A DNA stretch of 10,205 bases, taken from NCBI GenBank assembly GCA_002690445.1, contig NZER01000449.1, positions 1 through 10,205 on the forward strand, read 5' to 3'. The stretch comes from Candidatus Pacearchaeota archaeon (GTDB lineage Archaea; Nanoarchaeota; Nanoarchaeia; Pacearchaeales; GW2011-AR1). Below are positions 1 to 5,108 of the stretch, one piece after another (position 1 is the stretch's first letter; each line of letters opens with the position of its first letter). The notes under the pieces are model-generated. The model was not told where the DNA came from. It searched no databases and was given only the letters and a program-made list of their open reading frames with translations. The translations under genes were made by a program, and so were the position numbers.

Positions 1-23
1 CCTCGCGTAAGCGGGGGTTTTTT
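1..23 (+). terminator. Intrinsic terminator of an RNA unit cut by the left edge
   Basis: Seen: a GC-rich stem with GTAA loop (arms 1-6 and 11-17, the first C of the left arm missing at the window edge) followed by six T. It matches the terminators at 208-231 and 420-445. An identical terminator at the very start means a further copy of the small RNA unit lies upstream, so the array is longer than the window shows. Confidence 0.85.
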
Positions 24-24
24 C

Positions 25-53
25 TTGACTTTTTTCAGGGGGTAGCCTATTCT
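25..53 (+). promoter_or_regulatory. Sigma-70 type promoter of RNA unit 1
   Basis: Seen: -35 TTGACT at 25-30, a 17-base spacer, and -10 TATTCT at 48-53. It starts directly after the T-run of the preceding terminator. The expected transcription start is about base 60. The spacing is ideal and the same boxes recur in unit 2. Confidence 0.82.
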
Positions 54-59
54 ATGGGA

Positions 60-231
60 AGTTTGAATCCACCTTTCCAGTGGTTTAAGATTGGACGTGG
101 GCACGTCACTTTTGGATTATCTTTGGATAAGCCCCGCGTTTTACTGACGCGTTAAGACTGGACCGAGGAGCTCGGTCGCTTTCAGTTTGTCTTTGATCTA
201 GCTTCATCCCTCGCGTAAGCGGGGGTTTTTT
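60..231 (+). ncRNA. Small structured RNA, unit 1 (two pseudoknot domains)
   Basis: This is a predicted RNA of about 172 nt with its own promoter and terminator. Domain A: P1 69-72/80-83; P1 loop TCCA 76-79 pairs with TGGA 113-116 (PK1); P2 94-98/103-107; P2 loop GGGC 99-102 pairs with GCCC 131-134 (PK2); a small hairpin P3 117-121/126-130 lies between the two pseudoknot strands. Domain B: P1 135-138/148-151; loop ACTGA 143-147 pairs with TCAGT 182-186 (PK1); P2 161-167/171-177; a weaker PK2 may join 167-171 and 201-205. Joiners between P1 and P2 read TTTAAGATTGG and TTAAGACTGG. AATCC 66-70 could alternatively pair with GGATT 114-118, competing with P1 and PK1. I do not recognise the family. 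The only protein beside it is the TnpB/Cas12-like product, so a partner role is inferred. Short open frames across it are not credible genes. Confidence 0.8.
208..231 (+). terminator. Intrinsic terminator of RNA unit 1
   Basis: Seen: CCCTCGC 208-214, GTAA loop 215-218, GCGGGGG 219-225, then six T (226-231). The stem has seven pairs including one G-U. The next -35 box begins two bases later, so one transcript ends where the next promoter starts. Confidence 0.92.
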
Positions 232-232
232 C

Positions 233-261
233 TTGACTTTTTTCAGGGGGTAGCCTATTCT
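233..261 (+). promoter_or_regulatory. Sigma-70 type promoter of RNA unit 2
   Basis: Seen: -35 TTGACT 233-238, 17-base spacer identical to unit 1, -10 TATTCT 256-261. The expected start of transcription is about base 268. Conservation of the whole promoter in both copies supports independent expression of each RNA. Confidence 0.82.
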
Positions 262-267
262 ATGGGA

Positions 268-445
268 AGTTTGAATCCACCTTTCCAGTGGTTTAAGATC
301 GGACATTGGGTTTGTCACTTTTGGATTATTTTTGTTGTAAGCCCCGCGTTTTACTGGCGCGTTAAGACTGGACCGAGGAGCTCGGTCGCTTTCAGTTTAG
401 ATCATAGCCATAGCTTCATCCCTCGCGTAAGCGGGGGTTTTTTTT
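268..445 (+). ncRNA. Small structured RNA, unit 2 (two pseudoknot domains)
   Basis: This is a predicted RNA of about 178 nt and a near-copy of unit 1. Domain A: P1 277-280/288-291; PK1 TCCA 284-287 with TGGA 322-325; P2 GACA 302-305 with TGTC 313-316; PK2 GGGTT 308-312 with AGCCC 340-344. Domain B: P1 345-348/358-361; PK1 ACTGG 353-357 with TCAGT 392-396; P2 371-377/381-387. Compared with unit 1, the P2 stem of domain A has changed on both sides (GACG/CGTC to GACA/TGTC), so pairing is kept. PK1 of domain B changed A-U to G-U. The segment 397-411 differs most from unit 1. Function unknown; same family as units 1, 3 and 4. Confidence 0.8.
420..445 (+). terminator. Intrinsic terminator of RNA unit 2
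   Basis: Seen: stem CCCTCGC 420-426, GTAA loop 427-430, GCGGGGG 431-437, then eight T (438-445). The stem is identical to the unit 1 terminator. Confidence 0.92.
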
Positions 446-456
446 GAAAAAAAAGC

Positions 457-485
457 TTGACCAGATTTTGGTCCTAACATAGACT
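457..485 (+). promoter_or_regulatory. Sigma-70 type promoter of RNA unit 3 and the tnpB-like gene
   Basis: Seen: -35 TTGACC 457-462, 17-base spacer, -10 TAGACT 480-485. The boxes and spacing parallel units 1 and 2, although the spacer sequence is unrelated. No terminator follows before the start codon at 617, so the promoter should drive both the RNA domain and the protein gene. Expected start is about base 491. Confidence 0.75.
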
Positions 486-490
486 ATTGG

Positions 491-582
491 AAGTCGAGAG
501 ACTACCGTTTTCTCAGCGGTTAAAGAACTGGCCTGAGCATGCCAAGTTTGAGATACTTCAGATATGCTCCGAGCTTAGCTCG
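491..582 (+). ncRNA. RNA unit 3: pseudoknot domain in the 5' leader of the tnpB-like mRNA
   Basis: Seen: a small hairpin 492-495/500-503 with GAGA loop, then P1 ACCG 504-507/CGGT 517-520. P1 loop TCTCA 511-515 pairs with TGAGA 549-553 (PK1). P2 is TGGC 529-532/GCCA 541-544, and P2 loop GAGCAT 535-540 pairs with ATGCTC 564-569 (PK2). A five-pair hairpin 570-574/578-582 follows without a T-run. The joiner TAAAGAACTGG resembles those of the other units. Since there is no terminator, this domain is probably both a family member and an mRNA leader of about 126 nt. It could be processed out, or could bind the protein product and control its own message; both are inference. Confidence 0.72.
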
Positions 583-616
583 TTAGTTAAAAACAGTGTT
601 AAGGAATCATATTATT

Positions 617-2005
617 ATGAATGATACAACGAAAAAAATAAAAAGCAACGAAAAGTCAGCCATCAGGCTGAACATCACCCTCAGTCAACAACACCAAGCT
701 TATTTCAAGCATTCCCGAGATTTTCAAAGGAAAATGTCTGAAAAAGTTTACAGTATGTTGAAAGCCAAGGAGATTATAGAGATACAGGCTCACTCTTTAA
801 TTATTCCAGAACAAGTAAGCCTAACAAATGGCGCGACCAGCGGAGAAGAGAAGAAAAAAGTCTCAGGAGTCCTTACCTTTACAGGTAGGCATTCTCTAGG
901 AGACAGACAGCTCAAATATCTCCCCGAGATAAAAGAGATTATTGAAGAGTTCTTTACCGAAGATTATCTAAAATCTCATGTAGATGCATTGTTGTGGGAA
1001 GTCTGCCGCAGATATAAATCCTATATAGGCAGGAACAACAAGCTTCCTAAGTCTTCTATTAAAATAAGAGACAAGTCGATGGCCTACAAGAGTGATATCT
1101 TTAGGTTAAACGTGGAAACCAAAGAAGTCTTGATTAAGAAAATGACCAAAGATAAGAACGAACCGGACGTGCTCGTTCCGTATGATGCGGAAGACTTCTA
1201 TCTAGAAAAGATTGGTCTTCTCGGTTTTGGCAAGAGTAAAAAACTCGAGCATCTCACGGAGGCCAAAGGCGGGATAATCTCATTTAAAAAGAATGAGCTT
1301 GTCCTTGTCGCAGACAAGGTGGTTACGTATGACAAAGTAAAGACTTGGGTCGGCATAGACATAAATAAGTCTCCCGATAACTGGCTCTACTTTTCTAAAA
1401 AGATCGACGGGAAATACAACTTTCCGAAGCCCAAGGACATTCTCGAAATAGAAGAGTATATCCGAAGTACGCAGAAGAAAATCTCGAAAGACAGATCCAT
1501 TAAGTCCAAACAAAGATCCGGACTGAGAAAGAAGTGGAACAAGGCTCACGCGAGACACCAGAAGATGATCTCTGATTTTATCTTCGAAAAGCTAGAGAAA
1601 CTAAAGACCTCAAGCAAGTCTTCTGTAGGTATAGGAATAGACACGGTCGGCACGGGTCAAAAGAACGGAACCTTCGGCCAAGACAAGGTCATAGTCGCTG
1701 CTCAGAAGTTCTGTAGAGCAAACGGCATGGCACACTACTTCGTACCCACGCCATTCACCTCGCAAAGGTGCAATAAGTGCGGAAACGTCAGTAAACAGGC
1801 ACTGAGAAAACTAATAAAAGATAAATATATCTGTGTGAAGTGCTCTCATAAGTGTCACGCCGACTTAAACGCTGCCAGAAATATTGCAGCCTTTGCTAAG
1901 GTCCTGCAAGATTCTGACTTCGAAATGACAGGTACCCTAAATCTAGACTATAAAGTCAAGAGCTGGGAGATTTTGAACGATAAGTTCAAGCTAAAGAAGA
2001 AGTAA
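617..2005 (+). CDS. TnpB/Cas12-like RuvC protein with zinc finger (possible RNA-guided nuclease or binder)
   Basis: This is a 462-residue protein in the size range of TnpB and small type V (Cas12) effectors. Seen: RuvC-I motif GIDIN with Asp248; a RuvC-II-like strand GIGIDTV (Asp342 where TnpB and Cas12 usually have Glu); a zinc finger C385-x2-C388 and C406-x2-C409; and a RuvC-III-type motif HADLNAARN with Asp416. The basic, helical segment 281-330 fits the usual RuvC insertion. The N-terminal half is not recognisable by eye. Start ATG 617 was chosen over GTG 596 because AAGGA (601-605) sits about 11 bases upstream. In the family such proteins use an RNA to bind or cut DNA. Here RNA domains of one family lie in the leader and directly after the stop, as with omega RNAs at tnpB 3' ends. 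No TnpA transposase or IS ends are seen, so this looks like a domesticated copy. The Glu-to-Asp change could weaken cleavage. Confident for superfamily, not for activity. Confidence 0.9.
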   Translation: MNDTTKKIKSNEKSAIRLNITLSQQHQAYFKHSRDFQRKMSEKVYSMLKAKEIIEIQAHSLIIPEQVSLTNGATSGEEKKKVSGVLTFTGRHSLGDRQLKYLPEIKEIIEEFFTEDYLKSHVDALLWEVCRRYKSYIGRNNKLPKSSIKIRDKSMAYKSDIFRLNVETKEVLIKKMTKDKNEPDVLVPYDAEDFYLEKIGLLGFGKSKKLEHLTEAKGGIISFKKNELVLVADKVVTYDKVKTWVGIDINKSPDNWLYFSKKIDGKYNFPKPKDILEIEEYIRSTQKKISKDRSIKSKQRSGLRKKWNKAHARHQKMISDFIFEKLEKLKTSSKSSVGIGIDTVGTGQKNGTFGQDKVIVAAQKFCRANGMAHYFVPTPFTSQRCNKCGNVSKQALRKLIKDKYICVKCSHKCHADLNAARNIAAFAKVLQDSDFEMTGTLNLDYKVKSWEILNDKFKLKKK

Positions 2006-2014
2006 TTTTTCTTT

Positions 2015-2129
2015 GCCGCGTTGTTTCAGCGCGTTAAGGTTGGGCGATCCGAACGACTTGCCACTTCTGAATATAGTATTAAATATGTCGTTCGTCAGTG
2101 TCGAGCCCGAAAGGGCTTGACATTTTTTT
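2015..2129 (+). ncRNA. RNA unit 4: pseudoknot domain at the 3' end of the tnpB-like gene
   Basis: It begins ten bases after the stop codon. Seen: P1 CGCG 2017-2020/2030-2033; P1 loop TTCAG 2025-2029 pairs with CTGAA 2067-2071 (PK1); joiner TTAAGGTTGG; P2 GGCGA 2043-2047/TTGCC 2058-2062; P2 loop CGAACGAC 2050-2057 pairs with GTCGTTCG 2087-2094, eight perfect pairs (PK2). An AT-rich P3-like segment 2072-2086 lies between the two pseudoknot strands, and the terminator follows four bases after PK2. I see no clear promoter of its own, so it is probably the 3' end of the tnpB-like mRNA, possibly released by processing. The position mirrors omega RNAs of tnpB genes, but the fold leaves no free guide-length tail. 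Confidence 0.78.
2099..2129 (+). terminator. Strong intrinsic terminator after RNA unit 4
   Basis: Seen: a ten-pair stem 2099-2108/2113-2122 with one G-U, a GAAA tetraloop 2109-2112, and seven T (2123-2129). It closes the tnpB-like transcript. Confidence 0.92.
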
Positions 2130-2145
2130 GGTTATATCTAATAAT
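2117..2145 (+). promoter_or_regulatory. Putative promoter overlapping the terminator
   Basis: Seen: consensus -35 TTGACA at 2117-2122, which is the 3' arm of the terminator stem, then 17 bases, then AATAAT at 2140-2145 (alternative TAATAA at 2139-2144 with 16 bases). Transcription would start near 2151-2152, only a few bases before the ATG at 2156, giving a nearly leaderless mRNA; no ribosome binding site is visible there. The -10 lacks the usual first T, so this is moderate evidence. Confidence 0.5.
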
Positions 2146-2155
2146 AGTATTTGAC

Positions 2156-2767
2156 ATGAGTGTCGCAAGCCAAGCAAATTATTTTATAGAAAGATACGGA
2201 TACGAGTCCTACCTTGAAGTAGGCATGCACCGTGGGAAGACGTTTAAATGTGTTGAATGTAAAAATAAGACGAGCGTGGAACCGGCTGGCAAAAAAAGGG
2301 GAGGAATTCATCCCACTCACGCCATGACGTCCGATGAATTTTTCCTCCAGAATAAAGACACCTTTGATATAGTCTTTATTGACGGGCTCCATCACGCAGA
2401 CCAGTTTATGCGAGACGTCATCAATTCACTTAAGTATTTGAATGAAGGCGGCATAATATTTTGTCACGACATTAATCCAGTGCGGGAACGTTTTCAGCTG
2501 GTTCCTAGACATCCGGAAGCAAGAGCGTGGCGTGGAGACGTCTGGAAATCGTGGGTAAGACTTCGTGCGACCAGAGCAGACCTTCGCATGCATACGATTC
2601 AGTCCCTCGAAGATAAGGGGGGGAACGCTTTGGGAGCGATACAAAGAGGGGAGCAGGAGCTACTTCTCCTAAACAGGAACCTTATTGACCCCTCTTACGA
2701 AGACCTTGAAGCCAACAGGAAGAAGTGGCTTAACCTCATAACTTGGGAAGAGTTTATAAAAATATAA
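2156..2767 (+). CDS. Class I SAM-dependent methyltransferase (Methyltransf_24-like)
   Basis: 203 residues. Seen: a glycine motif YLEVGMHRGKTF (19-30) fitting the SAM-binding loop, VEPAG (41-45) in the place of the acidic strand end, FIDGLHH (74-80) and GGIIFCHDINP (98-108). The FIDGxHH and GG-I-x(2)-HD pattern is typical of the Methyltransf_24 group, often found near glycan genes. The substrate cannot be told; the GT17 gene two positions downstream makes a sugar or glycan target a reasonable guess. The frame is open upstream to 2021, but that stretch is RNA unit 4 and its terminator, so ATG 2156 is preferred although no ribosome binding site is visible. Confidence 0.8.
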   Translation: MSVASQANYFIERYGYESYLEVGMHRGKTFKCVECKNKTSVEPAGKKRGGIHPTHAMTSDEFFLQNKDTFDIVFIDGLHHADQFMRDVINSLKYLNEGGIIFCHDINPVRERFQLVPRHPEARAWRGDVWKSWVRLRATRADLRMHTIQSLEDKGGNALGAIQRGEQELLLLNRNLIDPSYEDLEANRKKWLNLITWEEFIKI

Positions 2768-3135
2768 TGAAAAATAAGGATAAAATTCTTACGATGCTTG
2801 ACGAAATAGAGTCCATGCTCCCTAAGCCCGAGGAAGTCCTTGAGGGCTCGGATCCGTGGATGGTACTTTCAATGATATCTCTCAGGGATGCAGTAGACCC
2901 CAGAAATAAAGACGGGACGGTAAATGAAGGGACGGCTGCGGCACATGCTCTGCGCCCAGACTTAGCGCGTAAAACGTCTTTAAAAATCGTAGAAGATATG
3001 ATTTTTGCAGCAGACAAAGAAGATCAATCTCATAAGAAAAAGATGATACTAAAAGGTAAGGGAGAAAAGGCTATCGGAGAAAGCTGGATGGTCTTTCACC
3101 TAAAGACAATAAGGAGCCTTATTATAGATGAGTAG
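2767..3135 (+). CDS. Protein of unknown function
   Basis: 122 residues, no family recognised. The start ATG shares its A with the TAA stop of the methyltransferase (TAATG overlap), pointing to translational coupling; a GGAAGAG-like site lies about 14 bases upstream. The protein is charged and soluble, with a Lys-rich stretch near residues 92-105, no signal peptide and no membrane segment. It overlaps the GT17 gene by eight bases. Position suggests it belongs to the same expression unit, but no role is inferred. Confidence 0.75.
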   Translation: MKNKDKILTMLDEIESMLPKPEEVLEGSDPWMVLSMISLRDAVDPRNKDGTVNEGTAAAHALRPDLARKTSLKIVEDMIFAADKEDQSHKKKMILKGKGEKAIGESWMVFHLKTIRSLIIDE

Positions 3136-3928
3136 AAAAATAATAGACAGCTTTATATTCTACAATGAATTACCCCTTTTGGATATGAGGTTAAATGAGC
3201 TTCATGAACACGTCGATTACTTTGTATTGGTAGAGATGAATGTTTCATTTACGGGCAACAGAAAGCCTCACCATTTTTTAGAAAATAGGGAGAGGTACAA
3301 ACGTTTTTGGGATAAGTTAATTTACATTACAGACATGGGCAAACAGTTACCCGATACAAACAATCCTTGGAGAAGGGAATATTATCAAAGAAATTTAATT
3401 AGGGACGCAATCGACCTAAACACGATCCCAGACCTGAGCGAGGACGACATCGTCTTAGTATCAGACGTGGATGAAATCCCTAGCCCCGAAGCAATTAAAA
3501 GGACAGCGTTTGAAAAGGATAAGATTTACTTTTTTGAGCAACGGTATTTCTATTATAATTTTTCGAGCGAATTTCCCTTCAAGTGGAAAGGCACAATGGG
3601 ATTTAATTATGATCTTTTATATGATGTTGATCTGAATATGATTAGAAAAGATAGATACAGAGATAAAGACGAAAGGGTAAATTACATTCCGGACGGCGGT
3701 TGGCATTGTTCGTATTTTGGGGGAGAAGATCAGATCATAGACAAGATAGAACAGTTTTCTCACCAAGAATACAACAAGCCAGAGTACAAAAATAAAGAGA
3801 CCATAGCGAAGAGAATACGAGAGAGAAAAGACCTTTTCGCCAGAGAGGATTTAGAATTGGAATTCAACGACGAACTATGCGACAGGAATCTACCGAAACA
3901 TAAGAATCTAGCATATCTAAGCAACTAA
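3128..3928 (+). CDS. Glycosyltransferase family 17 protein (GnT-III-like)
   Basis: 266 residues. Seen: N-terminal IIDSFIFYNELPLLDMRL (5-22), EHVDYFVLVEMNVSFTG (27-43), the metal/nucleotide-type DVDEIP (113-118), and DGGWHCSYFGG near residues 190-200. These are hallmarks of GT17 (Glyco_transf_17), named for the eukaryotic beta-1,4-mannosyl-glycoprotein N-acetylglucosaminyltransferase; bacterial and phage members have unproven donors and acceptors. AAGGAG at 3111-3116 fits as ribosome binding site. It overlaps the preceding gene by eight bases. With the methyltransferase and the DUF5672 and RfaE2-like genes it forms a glycan theme, possibly for decorating a virion or host surface. Confidence 0.88.
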   Translation: MSRKIIDSFIFYNELPLLDMRLNELHEHVDYFVLVEMNVSFTGNRKPHHFLENRERYKRFWDKLIYITDMGKQLPDTNNPWRREYYQRNLIRDAIDLNTIPDLSEDDIVLVSDVDEIPSPEAIKRTAFEKDKIYFFEQRYFYYNFSSEFPFKWKGTMGFNYDLLYDVDLNMIRKDRYRDKDERVNYIPDGGWHCSYFGGEDQIIDKIEQFSHQEYNKPEYKNKETIAKRIRERKDLFAREDLELEFNDELCDRNLPKHKNLAYLSN

Positions 3929-3937
3929 CAAAAGATT

Positions 3938-4522
3938 ATGGGAATGTTTGACTACATAGAATGTGAATATAAACTGCCGCTTCCAGACTTTACTAAAGAA
4001 GAGTCGGCGGACTTGAATGATGTAAAATGGGAAGAAGTAGAGTTTCAGACAAAAGACTTCTATGACCTTTTAATAAAATATACGATTTCCGAAGATGGTC
4101 AGCTCTATGAAAATAAAATTGAAAGACAGTGGGTAGAAGATGAAGGTTCCCCGATGGGAGCGATAATGGAAGAAAAGGAGGACGGTATCGAAAAAATGGA
4201 CTATAGTGGAGACCTAGCTTTCTACGGAATGATCTTGGGAAAAAAGTATGATCACTGGTTTGAGTTTAAATCCCTATGGTGGAAAGGAGAGCTAAAAGAG
4301 ATTGACTTACTGAAGTACAAGAAGGAGGATAATACTGAGAGACTCGAGGCACAGGAAAAATTTGATAGCGTGCTACGAGATTTCTCCAACAAAAAAGAAA
4401 GATGGTGGTTCCCAATCTACAGTATTTACAGGAAGCTTATTACGATATTCTTCGGAGCAATTAGGTGGGTCGTTGGATTTATAGCCAAAATAACTTGGAA
4501 AATAGAAAGGTGGTTGCCATGA
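3938..4522 (+). CDS. Phage-type protein of unknown function with MGMFDY start
   Basis: 194 residues. The N-terminus MGMFDYIECEYKLPLPDF resembles a group of small phage proteins that begin MGMFDY and have Cys and Pro-rich turns; no function is known to me. The middle is acidic. The C-terminus (about 152-194) is rich in Trp, Ile and Phe with basic residues, and could be an amphipathic or single membrane-associated helix. The start follows the GT17 stop by nine bases. The end overlaps the next start as ATGA. Confidence 0.78.
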   Translation: MGMFDYIECEYKLPLPDFTKEESADLNDVKWEEVEFQTKDFYDLLIKYTISEDGQLYENKIERQWVEDEGSPMGAIMEEKEDGIEKMDYSGDLAFYGMILGKKYDHWFEFKSLWWKGELKEIDLLKYKKEDNTERLEAQEKFDSVLRDFSNKKERWWFPIYSIYRKLITIFFGAIRWVVGFIAKITWKIERWLP

Positions 4523-4899
4523 AAAAACGAGGCAGAAAAACAAATATAGAATTAATTAATGAAAGTGTGTGGAATAAAAAAATTATTCCGAAAGAGTTTG
4601 TATTGTCCATTAGTAACGAGAAATTCGTCTTTAACGAGGACTTCGTAAACGTAAATGCAGCAGACCAAATGGTAAATACCATTTCCAAATCAGAATGGCC
4701 CAAAAGCATACTGCTTAGTCACAAGTCAGCCAAGGTTCTAACTGAATGCGTAGACTGGCTTATAAAGTATTGCGAGACATTTATGAGGCTGATGCCCGAC
4801 GTCAAGGTAGACAATGCTCTCATATACGACAGGGTAGAGGCTTATAAAAAAAGTCAGGTAAAATATAACAAAAAACGGCGAAAGAAAAAGTATAAGTGA
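4519..4899 (+). CDS. Small basic protein of unknown function
   Basis: 126 residues. The start is ATG 4519 in an ATGA overlap, with AAGG at 4507-4510 eight bases upstream. Both ends are strongly basic (MKKRGRK at the start, a Lys/Arg-rich tail at the end), which may fit nucleic acid binding, but no motif is recognised. The frame is open a little further upstream, but only inside the previous gene. Confidence 0.72.
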   Translation: MKKRGRKTNIELINESVWNKKIIPKEFVLSISNEKFVFNEDFVNVNAADQMVNTISKSEWPKSILLSHKSAKVLTECVDWLIKYCETFMRLMPDVKVDNALIYDRVEAYKKSQVKYNKKRRKKKYK

Positions 4900-5108
4900 T
4901 GACCGATAAAGAAGCTCTTAAAATTGTATTAGACTTGGCGAGAAAATTCTGTTTGGCGAGATACATGGAAGGCCTTAACGCCGGAAAAAAGCCAACAGAG
5001 ACAAGCGTGACAGAAGCCAAGGCTATGGACATCGTCGCAAAAAAAGTCGGCAAAAAGAGAGACGCTCAAGAGACAGACTTCTCCGGTATTTTGAAGGATG
5101 AGAATTGA
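4899..5108 (+). CDS. Small protein of unknown function
   Basis: 69 residues, starting [18 protein letters not shown]. The start overlaps the previous stop as TGATG; GTG 4896 is one codon earlier and less likely. It looks helical and charged, without membrane segment. The 3' end overlaps the GMP reductase gene by eleven bases. No family is recognised. The tight overlaps on both sides support it as a real gene. Confidence 0.65.
   Translation: MTDKEALKIVLDLARKFCLARYMEGLNAGKKPTETSVTEAKAMDIVAKKVGKKRDAQETDFSGILKDEN

Larger units (their letters stand above)
1..445 (+). repeat. Tandem repeat array, period about 208-212 bp, of complete RNA genes
   Basis: Seen: the segment from the terminator at 1 through 207 is repeated from 208 through 419, and the terminator part recurs at 420-445. 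Most columns are identical. Differences cluster in the P2 loop of domain A (about 97-106 versus 305-314), the P3 linker (121-128 versus 330-338) and the segment before the terminator (189-199 versus 397-411). Each period is a promoter plus RNA plus terminator, so this is duplication of a whole transcription unit and not a CRISPR array. The clustered changes suggest recent duplication with structure kept. Confidence 0.9.

Noticed and set aside
69..134. Pistol or another self-cleaving ribozyme
   Set aside because: A P1-loop pseudoknot is shared with pistol, but the junction sequence and the layout after P2 do not match any ribozyme consensus I can recall.
1..445. CRISPR array next to a Cas12-like gene
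   Set aside because: The repeat period is about 208 bases, and each period contains a promoter, an RNA and a terminator. There are no short direct repeats with regular spacers.
106..447. Short open frames on both strands across the RNA array
   Set aside because: They run through terminators and promoters, have no ribosome binding sites and no protein-like composition; they are by-products of the repeats.
60..616. Type III toxin-antitoxin (ToxIN-like) RNA repeats
   Set aside because: Pseudoknots in repeated RNA are suggestive, but the following protein is RuvC/zinc-finger type and not a ToxN-like endoribonuclease. The domains are also longer than ToxI repeats. A toxin outside the window cannot be excluded.
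596..616. GTG 596 as start of the tnpB-like gene
   Set aside because: AAGGA at 601-605 is well placed for ATG 617 and would lie inside the gene if GTG 596 were used.
617..2005. Active IS200/IS605 or IS607 element
   Set aside because: No TnpA or serine recombinase gene and no recognisable transposon ends are next to the gene; the flanks are RNA genes with their own promoters and terminators.
2021..2155. N-terminal extension of the methyltransferase
   Set aside because: The extra frame is made of RNA unit 4 and its terminator; conserved sequence starts after ATG 2156.
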